DNA of 64,000 nt. Source: Rickettsiales bacterium UBA4270. Its GTDB lineage: Bacteria; Pseudomonadota; Alphaproteobacteria; Rickettsiales; Deianiraeaceae. The stretch covers positions 18,558 through 82,557 of the forward strand of contig DGWA01000008.1 of NCBI GenBank assembly GCA_002395105.1, written 5' to 3'. The notes under the pieces are model-generated. The model was not told the DNA's origin. It was given only the letters and a program-made list of their open reading frames with translations, and ran no database searches. Positions 47,662-56,637 of the stretch are shown in pieces (the stretch's first letter is position 1; the number at the start of each line of letters is the position of its first letter). The translations under genes and the position numbers were made by a program.

Positions 47662-48259
47662 TAATTTTTTGAATAATGATGTTCAATGCTTAGAGCTTAA
47701 AATTACTGGTTTTTTAGAAAATGATTTAACTATTAATGAGGCAGGAAAATATGATTTAAAATTAAAAAATGGTGTAAATTTTTCTGATTTAATTAATATT
47801 ATTATTTCGACAAAAAAACAAAAAAATAAAAAAGAAGAATATTATAATATTTTTTTAAATGATTTTTCTGTAAAAAATGACTATCTTGCGAAAAGATTTT
47901 TACAGCAAAATACATTAATTTTGGAGCAAAATATGCTATTAATTGATAACTTAACTGTTAAAGAAAATTTAAAAATAGTTTCACTTATGTTTTTAGGATA
48001 TGATTTATCAGACGCATGTTTATCTTCATTTTTAATAAAAGATATTAAAGATAAAAAGGTTTGCAATCTAACTATTAATCAAAAGAAAATGTTAATTTTA
48101 TCTTATACAGTTTGTTCTTCTTTAATTATTTGGTTTATTGATTGTAAATTGCTTAATGGATTATCAAAAGATGAATTAAGTATTTTTGAAAATGCTGTAA
48201 AAATTCGTGTAAAGCATGGAGGCATTGTCCTAATTGTAAAATATACAAAATCAATTTGA
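47645..48259 (+). CDS. Degenerate CcmA-like ABC ATPase domain
   Basis: 204 residues. The layout follows a small ABC ATPase of the heme-exporter CcmA type: an N-terminal strand pair, then NLTVKENLKIVSLMF (the LTVxENL block of CcmA), LTINQKKMLILSYTVC in place of the LSxGQxxR signature, IIWFIDCKLLNGLS in place of the Walker B LWLLDEP..LD, and a KHGGIVLIVKYTKS end like GGxxIxATH. The Walker A P-loop is missing (the region reads GKYDLKLKNGVNFSDLI) and the Walker B Asp-Glu is replaced. If related, it cannot hydrolyse ATP. The frame is open, and its start overlaps the reductase by 17 bp, suggesting translation is coupled. Confidence 0.5.
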   Translation: MNIKDNNFLNNDVQCLELKITGFLENDLTINEAGKYDLKLKNGVNFSDLINIIISTKKQKNKKEEYYNIFLNDFSVKNDYLAKRFLQQNTLILEQNMLLIDNLTVKENLKIVSLMFLGYDLSDACLSSFLIKDIKDKKVCNLTINQKKMLILSYTVCSSLIIWFIDCKLLNGLSKDELSIFENAVKIRVKHGGIVLIVKYTKSI

Positions 48260-48305
48260 TTTTTTGTATTTTTTTTATAAAATATATAAAGATATACATA
48301 AAAAT

Positions 48306-50201
48306 ATGGCTCAAGAAAACGAAAATAATGAAAAAAAAGATATTGAAGAGAACGACAATATCGGGCAAGAGGAAGATACTGAAGACGAAGAACAGAAACA
48401 AATAGAGCTCAATATTGACAATGTTAATGAACACATTGATTGGCTTGAAGAATATACTATTGATTGTATTTCAAGTAAAGGTTTTTACTTTGTAAGTAAT
48501 GAACCTGTAAAAATTTACGGTACTAATGGAGAAGAAATTGAAGTAGATGAAGACGACGAAGAATACAAAGAGCATCAAGTAGTTAGACGTATTGGTGTCA
48601 AAGAACTATTTGATTTTACAAAAAAACCACCAATTATTCGTGGTGAATTTTGTGATACGAATTTTGTTTATTATGATGGAAGTGGCAATATATATTATGG
48701 AAATCTTAACATAAAGGAATGTAAAACAGATAAAGGGGAGGAATATGTTATTGTTCCGGATGGAAGAGGAAGAATTTATAATAATAAAAAATGCTTGTAT
48801 GCTGGTTTTTTTGACAATGGAAAAAAAACACAAGGACTTGTACAAAAAGGTGAAGAAAAGTATTTTTTTGATCATAAAGGTAGCGAACCATTTATTAGTC
48901 ACGCAAGTGGAGATTTACTTATTTCTTTTGAGCACGATGACAGTGATTTAGCAAAAAAAAGGAGGTCGTCCGACATGGAAAGATACAGTAATTCAATTTT
49001 TTTTGATTCAAAAGACGCAAAAAAAATAGATGACAAAGGGTATAAAAAGGACGCGAAAGTAAAAAATATAAAGATACAAATTGATAACGGGTATAGACCT
49101 GATTTTTTGAATAAAAATGATGATTTTTTGGATGACGATGGTAATAGAATTCGCTACAACCCAAAAGATATAAATAAAATGTATATTGATGTTGATAATA
49201 TAGTAGACAAAATTGTAAAAATAGCAGAACAGAATAAAGATACCTTAAAAGTAATAGAAATTGTTGGAATTAGTAGTTATGGTTTACTTGAGGATAAAAA
49301 TGGAAAAAAATTAATAGATGAAATTGCTAAAAAACTTAATAAGCTTACTCGAAAGAATGATATTAAAATTTTCTTTTCGAATACAAAAGATCCAGTTATT
49401 GTTCAAGATGAACAATATAAAAGCGGAAAAGAACTTACTACAATTGTTGATCGTAATAGAGAATATTATTACTTTAATAATGATTCGTCTTCATTTGATC
49501 CTTACGAAAATAAAAAAGAGTATAATGATGCACTTAAAAAAAACGGCTACTATGAAAATAATATCATATCTCTTGACAAAGAAAAAGTTGGCAACATTGT
49601 TTTGTTACAAAGTACAAATAAGGTATTTGAAGATAGAATTGATAAAATAGTTGAAGCAACGGAAAAAGACAGTAAAGAGGTTATCGATGAACTTGAGGCT
49701 AAAAATAAAAGTATTGAAGAATGTGAAGTATCTACAATAGATCCAAATGTATCTACAAAAAAGGATGGACTTTCAATATTTGAAATGTTTGTAACTTTCA
49801 TTGGTGGAATAATAATTCCAATAGCTGGATGGAATCTGCTTTATAATTTTTTTCGTTCAAAGCATGGAGAAACTGATTTAATAAAGAATATTGAAAATGA
49901 AAAAAAAAGAATTGCCGATGAAAAGAAAAAAGATGCTCAAAAAAAAGATGAACAACAAAAAAAAGATGATAATGGTGATGAAAAGAAAAAAGATGCTCAA
50001 AACAAAAATGAACAACAAAAAAAAGATGATAATGGTGATGAAAAGAAAAAAGATGCTCAAAACAAAAATGAACAACAAAAAAAAGATGATAATGGTGATG
50101 AAAAGAAAAAAGATGATAGTTATTCACAACAACGTATGGACATAAAACAAAAAACAGACATAAGTCTCCAAAAACCTAATCAGATTGTGGACACAATATA
50201 A
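48306..50201 (+). CDS. Membrane protein with MORN-like segment and 20-residue repeats, function unknown
   Basis: Not recognised. From the ATG at 48306 it has 631 residues (14 more from an upstream start). A very acidic N-terminus is followed by a region with MORN-like pieces (NIYYGNLN, GRGRIYNNKKCLYAGFF), an alpha/beta-looking middle (VIEIVGISSYGLLEDKNGK), one membrane segment at about 494-518 (FVTFIGGIIIPIAGWNLLY) and a charged cytoplasmic-type tail with three 20-residue repeats. No signal peptide. A secreted effector or inner-membrane scaffold are possible; neither is shown. It follows the CcmA-like gene by 46 bp. Confidence 0.75.
   Translation: MAQENENNEKKDIEENDNIGQEEDTEDEEQKQIELNIDNVNEHIDWLEEYTIDCISSKGFYFVSNEPVKIYGTNGEEIEVDEDDEEYKEHQVVRRIGVKELFDFTKKPPIIRGEFCDTNFVYYDGSGNIYYGNLNIKECKTDKGEEYVIVPDGRGRIYNNKKCLYAGFFDNGKKTQGLVQKGEEKYFFDHKGSEPFISHASGDLLISFEHDDSDLAKKRRSSDMERYSNSIFFDSKDAKKIDDKGYKKDAKVKNIKIQIDNGYRPDFLNKNDDFLDDDGNRIRYNPKDINKMYIDVDNIVDKIVKIAEQNKDTLKVIEIVGISSYGLLEDKNGKKLIDEIAKKLNKLTRKNDIKIFFSNTKDPVIVQDEQYKSGKELTTIVDRNREYYYFNNDSSSFDPYENKKEYNDALKKNGYYENNIISLDKEKVGNIVLLQSTNKVFEDRIDKIVEATEKDSKEVIDELEAKNKSIEECEVSTIDPNVSTKKDGLSIFEMFVTFIGGIIIPIAGWNLLYNFFRSKHGETDLIKNIENEKKRIADEKKKDAQKKDEQQKKDDNGDEKKKDAQNKNEQQKKDDNGDEKKKDAQNKNEQQKKDDNGDEKKKDDSYSQQRMDIKQKTDISLQKPNQIVDTI
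49917..50115 (+). repeat. 60-bp in-frame tandem repeat
   Basis: Three full copies of a 60-bp unit (49921-49980, 49981-50040, 50041-50100) and a partial fourth. Copies 2 and 3 are identical; copy 1 differs at a few bases. It encodes DEKKKDAQNKNEQQKKDDNG. Identity between copies suggests recent expansion. Confidence 0.95.
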
Positions 50202-50222
50202 AACTTTAAATAAAAAATCTTT

Positions 50223-50233
50223 CTTGCATTTTA
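50223..50233 (+). promoter_or_regulatory. CTTGCATTTTA element of truA
   Basis: CTTGCAT variant of the recurring element, with TTGCAT ending 30 nt before the truA ATG. Same hexamer as before the tmRNA gene. Confidence 0.35.
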
Positions 50234-50258
50234 AACACAATAATTAATTTTTTGATTA

Positions 50259-51011
50259 ATGCAGAAATATAGAGCAATAATAGAGTATGATGGTACAAAT
50301 TATTGTGGAATGCAAAAACAAAATAGTTGCAACATGAAATCTATTCAAGGTGAATTAGAAAAAGCAATATCTAAATTTGCGAATACTGATATAGAAATAG
50401 AGTACAGTGGGCGTACAGATAGTGGTGTTCATGCTATCGGACAGGTTATACATTTTATATTGCCTCAATCGCGTGATATAAAAAATGTTTTAAATGGAAT
50501 AAATTTTTATCTTTTAGATGAAAATGAAATTGTTGTTAAAAAAGTTGAAAAAGTTTCAGATGAATTTCATGCCCGTTTTTCAGCAAAAAAACGAAAATAT
50601 TTATACAGAGTACTTAATACAAAAGTTTATTCTCCTCTTCTTAAAAATAGAGTTTATCACTATCAATATCAGGTTGACATCGAAAAAATGCAAGATGTAG
50701 CAAATAGTTTTTGTGGAAAAAAAATGGATTTTTCTTCATTTTGTAGCGCTGAAAGTGTTAAAAATGTGAATACAATGAAAACAATAGACAAAATAGAAAT
50801 AAAAAAAAATGGCGATGAAATATATTTTTACTACGAAGCAAAATCTTTTTTACATAACATGATACGTATACTAACAGGTTTACTATTGGAAGTTGGGAGA
50901 GGAAAGATAGATTTTAATGAAGCTCAAAATATCTTGAAGCAAAAACGACGTCCAGATTGTTGCAATACCGCTCCTGCATGTGGTTTGTATTTTTTAGAAA
51001 CTTTATATTAA
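50259..51011 (+). CDS. truA: tRNA pseudouridine synthase A
   Basis: A 250-residue pseudouridine synthase acting on U38-U40 of tRNA anticodon stems. The catalytic Asp is D54 in SGRTDSGVHA; other family blocks are YDGTNYCGMQKQ at the start, FHARFSAKKRKYLYR and FLHNMIRILTG. Length is normal. No Shine-Dalgarno is seen before the ATG; a CTTGCAT element ends 30 nt upstream. It is followed by 125-145 bp without a gene, holding only an imperfect AT-rich inverted repeat. Confidence 0.96.
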   Translation: MQKYRAIIEYDGTNYCGMQKQNSCNMKSIQGELEKAISKFANTDIEIEYSGRTDSGVHAIGQVIHFILPQSRDIKNVLNGINFYLLDENEIVVKKVEKVSDEFHARFSAKKRKYLYRVLNTKVYSPLLKNRVYHYQYQVDIEKMQDVANSFCGKKMDFSSFCSAESVKNVNTMKTIDKIEIKKNGDEIYFYYEAKSFLHNMIRILTGLLLEVGRGKIDFNEAQNILKQKRRPDCCNTAPACGLYFLETLY

Positions 51012-51157
51012 TGTTGCGCTCAATAAAGTATTGAAATTAAAACGATAACATAACCTTACATCGTTATTTTAATTAAGATTAAAAGAATGCTAATGTTGTC
51101 ATAATAATAGAGAAAAAAATAAATTGATTGTTATGAATGATATTTTTTTTCTTATGT

Positions 51158-52294
51158 ATGGTTACACAGGCACATCTTAATAAAATTGACACTATAAATT
51201 ATGGTAGTTATTATACTCCAATAAATGTAGTAGATATTGTATATAATTTGTTGTTAAAATATATACATATTTACGATTATAAAATACTTGATACTTCCTG
51301 TGGATATGGTAATTTTTTAAGATATAAAAATTCAGTTGGCACCGATATTGATAAAGTTGCTATTGAAAAAGCAAAACAAAATACAGATTGTCAAATAATA
51401 GAACAAAATGGACTATTAAATGTTTGTAGAAAAAATTATAATATATACAATGATGATAAACTTATAATAGTTGGCAATCCACCATATAATGATACAACTT
51501 CAATCATAAATAATAAAATTAAAAAAGAAGTATTTAATATTGATAAAGACTTGAAGCATAGAGATATTGGATGTTCTTTTTTATTGTCTTATGTAAAGTT
51601 AAATCCAGATTATATTTGTGTTTTGCATCCACTTTCATATTTAATAAAACAATCAAATTTTAATTCGTTAAAGGTATTTTGTGACAACTATAAACTGATA
51701 GATGGAATTATTATAAGTAGTAGTGTTTTTTCAAATACATCAAAAATAACACATTTCCCAATAATAATTGCTTTATATCGAAAAAATAACCAAGGAATGA
51801 ACTTTGAATATATTAAACAATATAAATTTAAAACAATAGATAATAAACAATTCTCATTAAAAGATTTTGATATAATAGATAATTATATTACAAAATATCC
51901 AAATCAAAAAAGTATAAATAAAGATGACACAATAACATATTTCTATACAATGAGGGATGTAAATGCTTTAAAAAGGTCAAAAACTTTTATAGAAAATGAA
52001 ATTATAAATTCAATTCGCGTGAATAAAGAAGATTTTTTATATTATTGCTATGTTGACTGCTTTAAGGATGAAATAGGACATATTCCTTACTATTTTGGGA
52101 ATTGTAATATACCAATAGACAATAAAGAATTTTTAAAAATTAAAGATTATTTTGTTAAAAAAAGTTGCACTAAATATAGTTTTTTAAAAAAATTAAATCA
52201 AAAAAATATACAAAATGATTTATTTAATCAAAATTATCAAATAGAAATTGACAAATATTTTAAGCATTTATTAGGAGAACATTATGTTTATTGA
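51158..52294 (+). CDS. N6-adenine DNA methyltransferase (type II-like)
   Basis: About 378 residues from the ATG at 51158 (an earlier in-frame ATG at 51137 adds a hydrophobic stretch unlikely to be native). It has the target motif GNPPYND (catalytic NPPY) and the SAM-binding motif LDTSCGYGNFL near residue 44, preceded by YYTPINVVDIV, so motif I comes before motif IV. This is the order of the gamma-like N6-adenine class. The C-terminal part would be the recognition domain. Recognition sequence unknown. Its end overlaps by 11 bp the start of a broken frame that looks like a restriction partner. Confidence 0.82.
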   Translation: MVTQAHLNKIDTINYGSYYTPINVVDIVYNLLLKYIHIYDYKILDTSCGYGNFLRYKNSVGTDIDKVAIEKAKQNTDCQIIEQNGLLNVCRKNYNIYNDDKLIIVGNPPYNDTTSIINNKIKKEVFNIDKDLKHRDIGCSFLLSYVKLNPDYICVLHPLSYLIKQSNFNSLKVFCDNYKLIDGIIISSSVFSNTSKITHFPIIIALYRKNNQGMNFEYIKQYKFKTIDNKQFSLKDFDIIDNYITKYPNQKSINKDDTITYFYTMRDVNALKRSKTFIENEIINSIRVNKEDFLYYCYVDCFKDEIGHIPYYFGNCNIPIDNKEFLKIKDYFVKKSCTKYSFLKKLNQKNIQNDLFNQNYQIEIDKYFKHLLGEHYVY

Positions 52295-52654
52295 AAAAAT
52301 TGATAACAAAAACAAACAATTATTTATTTCAATTCCACTTATAAATAGAACTGGTAAAACGAGAATAAAAAGTAGAAGTTATAGATCAAATATCCAATGT
52401 TGGTTCATAAATTTGATAAATACGAAGTTTTAACAGAAATAAAAATTACTGAAAAACAATACGCTATTGGAGTTCAACCAATGCTATATTTTTGTTTTCC
52501 AATTATGGAATTACATGCAAAATCTAATTTAATTTGCAGAGTAGCAGAAGCAAGAGAAACAGCAAATTTTGTCATAGATAAAAATAATATCAATATATTT
52601 TTAGAAATGTTAAAAATATTTGGTATTTTGTCAAAAACACATAAAAAGATATAA
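52284..52654 (+). pseudogene. Frameshifted partner gene of the methyltransferase, possible restriction endonuclease
   Basis: An ATG at 52284, overlapping the methyltransferase end, opens MFIEKIDNKNKQLFISIPL and stays in frame to about SYRSNIQ near 52395. A second frame then continues MLVHKFDKYEVLTEIKITEK and ends at 52654. Joined, it gives about 125 residues, short for a nuclease. EIK in the second part could be a remnant of a PD-(D/E)xK site, but this is weak. Position and overlap are those of a restriction-modification pair; the break leaves the methyltransferase as a solitary enzyme. No similarity to a named endonuclease is recognised. Confidence 0.5.
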
Positions 52655-52762
52655 CTATAATTATTGATACAATCATGAAATAATAATCTTTTAATCAAGC
52701 AAAATAACAATATTTTCTTGAATATTAAATCAATTTACTTATCCTTTATAAGATTTAATCTT

Positions 52763-53542
52763 ATGATTAAGATTTATAGCGAAAGTGATTTTGAAAAAAT
52801 GAAGATAGCAGGGCGCTTAACTGCGAAAGTGCTTAATGCATTAGATGATTTTATAGATGTTGGAACAACTACGCAAGAAATTGATGATTTTTGTGCAGAG
52901 AACATAAAAAAAGGAGGAGGTATATCAGCTTGCTTAAATTACAGAGGATATCCAAAAAATGTTTGTACTTCAATAAATGATGTTATTTGTCATGGAATTC
53001 CAGATAACACAAAATTACAAGATGGTGATATAATAAATGTTGATGTAACTACTATTATTGATGGTTATTATGGCGATGCAAGTAAGATGTATATGGTTGG
53101 AAAATCGTTTAAAGAAGGAAAATTCGAGGAACGTAAGAAATTAGTTCAAGTTACAAAAGAATGTCTTGAAATTGGAATAAAATATGCAAAACCAGGTAAT
53201 AAATTATTAGATATTGGAAAACATATACAAGAACATGCTGAAAAAAATGGTTTTTCTGTTGTTAGAGAATATTGCGGTCATGGATGTGGAAAGGTATTTC
53301 ATGATGAACCTAGTGTACTTCATTATTTACCACCAATTTTTGAACGAAGATTTTTTGATATAACTTTAAAACCAGGTATGATTTTTACAATAGAGCCAAT
53401 GATAAATGCAGGAGACTGGAAATCTTATGTTGACAAAAATAATGGCTGGACAGCACATACAAAAGATGGTTCAGATTCTGCACAATGGGAACATACATTA
53501 GGCATAACAAAAGATGGTTGTGTAATTTTCACGAAAGAATAG
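52763..53542 (+). CDS. map: Methionine aminopeptidase, type I
   Basis: 259 residues from the ATG at 52763; a 15-codon upstream extension is not needed. It removes N-terminal Met from nascent proteins. The metal ligands and active-site residues are visible in CHGIPD (His), DGYYGDASKMY (two Asp-rich motifs with DVT), GHGCGKVFHDEP (His) and FTIEPM (Glu), with the last Glu in QWEHTL. A short loop WKSYVDKNNG is normal. A TTGAAT at 52718 may be its -35. It is followed by about 120 bp of AT-rich DNA before tRNA-Leu. Confidence 0.95.
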   Translation: MIKIYSESDFEKMKIAGRLTAKVLNALDDFIDVGTTTQEIDDFCAENIKKGGGISACLNYRGYPKNVCTSINDVICHGIPDNTKLQDGDIINVDVTTIIDGYYGDASKMYMVGKSFKEGKFEERKKLVQVTKECLEIGIKYAKPGNKLLDIGKHIQEHAEKNGFSVVREYCGHGCGKVFHDEPSVLHYLPPIFERRFFDITLKPGMIFTIEPMINAGDWKSYVDKNNGWTAHTKDGSDSAQWEHTLGITKDGCVIFTKE

Positions 53543-53662
53543 CTTATAAGATATGTTTTAAGTATATGTGCTTTAATAATTGTTTACTGATGTTAAGATA
53601 AAGAATTATAAATTGTTTTTACTTTACTTTTATTTTTTTTAATTGAGATTATTTTGATTTAT

Positions 53663-53744
53663 GCGATTGTGGTGGAATTGGTAGACACGCAAGGTTTAGG
53701 TCCTTGTGCCTTACGGTGTAAGGGTTCAAGTCCCTTCAATCGCA
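53663..53744 (+). tRNA. tRNA-Leu(TAG)
   Basis: Acceptor stem GCGATTG/CAATCGC with discriminator A; anticodon stem CAAGG/CCTTG enclosing TTTAGGT, so anticodon TAG reading CTA/CTG. A variable arm of class II size and T-loop GGTTCAAGTCC are present. No CCA is encoded. tRNA-Leu just before tig is a known alphaproteobacterial neighbourhood. Confidence 0.95.
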
Positions 53745-53769
53745 CGCTATGTTGTTGAATATTTTTATT

Positions 53770-55122
53770 ATGGGTGCAAAAATTACAAAGAAAATATCTA
53801 GAAAGATTGATAAATTAACAACTCAATGGACTGTATCTATGAATGTAGATGCCATCGAGGAAGAAATTAAAAGACAGTTGTACAAAATGCAATCAAAAGT
53901 TCATATTAATGGTTTTAGGGATGGCAAAGCACCAATTGAAGAAGTCGATAAAATTTACGGCGAAGATGCATTGTATAGAGCTGTCAATTCAATTATACAT
54001 AATTCGATAAACGAGATTGTTAAAGAGGAGAAATATGATTTAGCAATGCAACCTGAAGTTGCTTTTAATGATGAGATAAAAAGAAAAAAAGATATATCTG
54101 TTAGTGTAAAATTTGTAAAAAAACCAGAAATTCAAGATATAAAATATGAAAAAATTGAAGTAGAAACGGTAGAATTAGAACTTAGTGAAAAAGATAAAGA
54201 AGATGAACTTTTACGTTTCAGAAAACAATTGGCTAAGCCAAAATTAGTGGAAGATACTAATAAACTGGTTGAGAATGGTGACGATGTTGATATAGATTTC
54301 GTTGGAAGAAAGGCAAAAGATAATGTTGAATTCGCAGGAGGAAGCGCAAAAGGATATAGATTAGAAATTGGTTCACATACTTTTATTAATGGTTTTGAAG
54401 AACAAATTATAGGTCATAAAAAAGGTGAAACTTTTGATATCAAAGTAAAATTTCCAGAAGTATATCCAGCAGAAGAATTAAAAGGAAAAGATGCAATTTT
54501 TAAAATAACAATTAATGATATCTATATAAAAGAATTACCAGAAATAAATGATGATTTTATAAAAGGTATTGGTTTTGATAGTGTTGAAAAATTGAAAGAG
54601 TTGTTATTTGGTAATATTAAAAATTACTATGATAATAACGCGAGATTGATGTTAAAAGATGAAATCTTTACAAAAATGATTGATAAAAATAAAGTCGATC
54701 TTCCTGATAGTATAATTGAGCAAGAAGTTAATGATAGTTTAGAGAAAGAAAAAGAAAACAATAAAGATAATAATACAAAGTGGAATGAAAAAGAAGCAAA
54801 AAAAAGAATAGAAGATGGTATAAGAAAAAGTTATGCTAGTTTCTATCTAACAGAGTATATTGCTAAAAAGAATTCAATTGAAGTAAGTGAGGATGAAATA
54901 AAACAATCTGTAACTGAAGATGCAATTAGAAATAAAATGAATGTAGATGATGCTTTAGATAAAGTAAACAATGATGAAAAAATCAAAAATTACATATATT
55001 TTACAATAAAAGAAGCAAAAGTTTTTGATTTTATCTATGATAATATTAAAAAGAAAATTAAAAAATTAGATAAAGAGTCATTCGAGAAATACATAAGTGA
55101 TAAAAACAATAAGAAAAACTAA
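53770..55122 (+). CDS. tig: Trigger factor chaperone
   Basis: 450 residues from the ATG at 53770 (seven codons of a longer frame would extend to 53749, 4 nt after tRNA-Leu). It is a ribosome-bound chaperone and peptidyl-prolyl isomerase. The N-terminal ribosome-binding domain has HINGFRDGKAP (canonical GFRxGK); the FKBP domain spans about 160-245 (DVDIDFVGRK, FINGFEEQIIGHKKGE); a helical, highly charged C-terminal domain follows. In many alphaproteobacteria tig precedes clpP-clpX; here gatB follows instead, 11 bp later. Confidence 0.94.
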   Translation: MGAKITKKISRKIDKLTTQWTVSMNVDAIEEEIKRQLYKMQSKVHINGFRDGKAPIEEVDKIYGEDALYRAVNSIIHNSINEIVKEEKYDLAMQPEVAFNDEIKRKKDISVSVKFVKKPEIQDIKYEKIEVETVELELSEKDKEDELLRFRKQLAKPKLVEDTNKLVENGDDVDIDFVGRKAKDNVEFAGGSAKGYRLEIGSHTFINGFEEQIIGHKKGETFDIKVKFPEVYPAEELKGKDAIFKITINDIYIKELPEINDDFIKGIGFDSVEKLKELLFGNIKNYYDNNARLMLKDEIFTKMIDKNKVDLPDSIIEQEVNDSLEKEKENNKDNNTKWNEKEAKKRIEDGIRKSYASFYLTEYIAKKNSIEVSEDEIKQSVTEDAIRNKMNVDDALDKVNNDEKIKNYIYFTIKEAKVFDFIYDNIKKKIKKLDKESFEKYISDKNNKKN

Positions 55123-55133
55123 AATAATAATAT

Positions 55134-56579
55134 ATGATAATTAAGGGTAAAAAATGTGATTATAAAATTGCTATTGGACTTGAAACACATGCTGAGTTAA
55201 AAACATCAACAAAATTGTTTTCAAGAAGTAAAAATGAATTTGCAAGCCCTCAAAATAATAATGTTTGTCTATTCGATATTGCAACTCCTGGAAAGTTGCC
55301 AATTTTAAATCAACATGTAATTGATAAAGCAATTTTATTAGGTTTAGCATTTAATGCAACAATAAACAAATCAAGTCGTTTTGATAGAAAACATTATTTT
55401 TACCCAGATCTTCCACAAGGTTATCAAATAACTCAATTTTATGAACCTATTATAAAAAATGGATTATTAAAAATTAATCTTGACGACGGTAAGGAAAAAA
55501 ATATAAGAATACGTGAGGCGCACATAGAACAAGATGCTGGAAAATTAATCCATGACAAAGATGTTAGTCATTCGTATATAGATTACAATCGCTCCGGTGT
55601 TCCTTTGATTGAAATCGTTACTGAACCTGATTTTGAAGATCAAAATGAGGTTGTTTTGTATTTAAAATATTTACAGGCAATTTTGAGGTCAACAGACGCC
55701 TCTCTAGCTGATCTTGAAAAAGGTACTTTTCGTTGTGATGTAAATATTTCTATTGCTCCAGTTAATTCAGATATTTTAGGCACAAGATGCGAAATTAAAA
55801 ATATAAATTCATTTCGTTTTGTGGCACAAGCAATAGAGTATGAAGCAAAGCGACAAGTAGAATTAATTGATAACGGTGAAAAGGTTAATCAACAGACAAG
55901 ATTATTTAACTCTAAGACAGGAAAAACAGAATTAATGAGAGATAAAGCAGATGCTGTTGATTACAGATATTTTGCAGATCCAGATTTACTTCCGGTAATT
56001 ATTACTGATGAATATATAGAAGAGATGAAAAAAAAATTACCAGAATTACCAGAACAAAAAGCTGAACGATATAAAAAAATTGGTTTATCTCAAAAAGAAA
56101 ATGATTTTTTAGTGCAAAATGCAGAATATGCAAATTATTTTGATATTTTAATACAAAAACATGACGTTAAATTATCTTCAACATGGATGCTAACTGAATT
56201 ATTTGGTCGTCTTGGAAAACTTCAAAAAACTCTTGATAATTGTGGTGTATCAGCTGAAAATTTAATAGGATTAATGGATAATATAAAAAATGGCGTTATA
56301 AGTGGAAAAATAGCAAAAGATGTATTAGATGAGATGTTGGAAACTGGCAAAACTGCAGATGAAATAATAAATAACAAAGGTTTAAAACAAATAGATGACG
56401 TTGAAGCTATATCAAAAGTAATTGATGAAGTTTTGCAAGAAAACAAACAACAGGTAGATCAATATAGATCAGGAAATGAAAGATTATTTGGTTTTTTTGT
56501 CGGTACTACATTGAAAAAGATGTCAGGAAAGGCAAATCCATCAGTAGTTAATAAATTATTAAAAGATAAACTTAAATAA
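55134..56579 (+). CDS. gatB: Aspartyl/glutamyl-tRNA amidotransferase subunit B
   Basis: A 481-residue GatB subunit. With GatA and GatC it amidates Glu-tRNA(Gln) or Asp-tRNA(Asn), giving Gln- and Asn-tRNA when the cognate synthetases are missing. It has the kinase-like core with IGLETHAEL, FDRKHYFYPDLPQGYQITQ, IDYNRSGVPLIEIVTEPD and DYRYFADPDLLP, and a C-terminal helical YqeY-like tRNA-binding domain ending SGKANPSVVNKLLK. Full length. gatA and gatC are elsewhere. Confidence 0.96.
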   Translation: MIIKGKKCDYKIAIGLETHAELKTSTKLFSRSKNEFASPQNNNVCLFDIATPGKLPILNQHVIDKAILLGLAFNATINKSSRFDRKHYFYPDLPQGYQITQFYEPIIKNGLLKINLDDGKEKNIRIREAHIEQDAGKLIHDKDVSHSYIDYNRSGVPLIEIVTEPDFEDQNEVVLYLKYLQAILRSTDASLADLEKGTFRCDVNISIAPVNSDILGTRCEIKNINSFRFVAQAIEYEAKRQVELIDNGEKVNQQTRLFNSKTGKTELMRDKADAVDYRYFADPDLLPVIITDEYIEEMKKKLPELPEQKAERYKKIGLSQKENDFLVQNAEYANYFDILIQKHDVKLSSTWMLTELFGRLGKLQKTLDNCGVSAENLIGLMDNIKNGVISGKIAKDVLDEMLETGKTADEIINNKGLKQIDDVEAISKVIDEVLQENKQQVDQYRSGNERLFGFFVGTTLKKMSGKANPSVVNKLLKDKLK

Positions 56580-56637
56580 TAGTTCTGTAAAAAAACTTGA
56601 TTATAAAAGTTTTTTATATGTAAGTAATTGTTTTTTT

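Noticed and set aside
49917..50115. CRISPR-like array
   Set aside because: Units are contiguous, in frame and without spacers; it is a coding tandem repeat.
49798..50127. Minus-strand open frame with HHHYHLFFVV repeats
   Set aside because: It is the mirror of the 60-bp tandem repeat in the real plus-strand gene; no independent evidence.
51035..51074. Terminator after truA
   Set aside because: The inverted repeat is AT-rich with a 3-nt bulge and only four G-C-containing core pairs; no separate T run.
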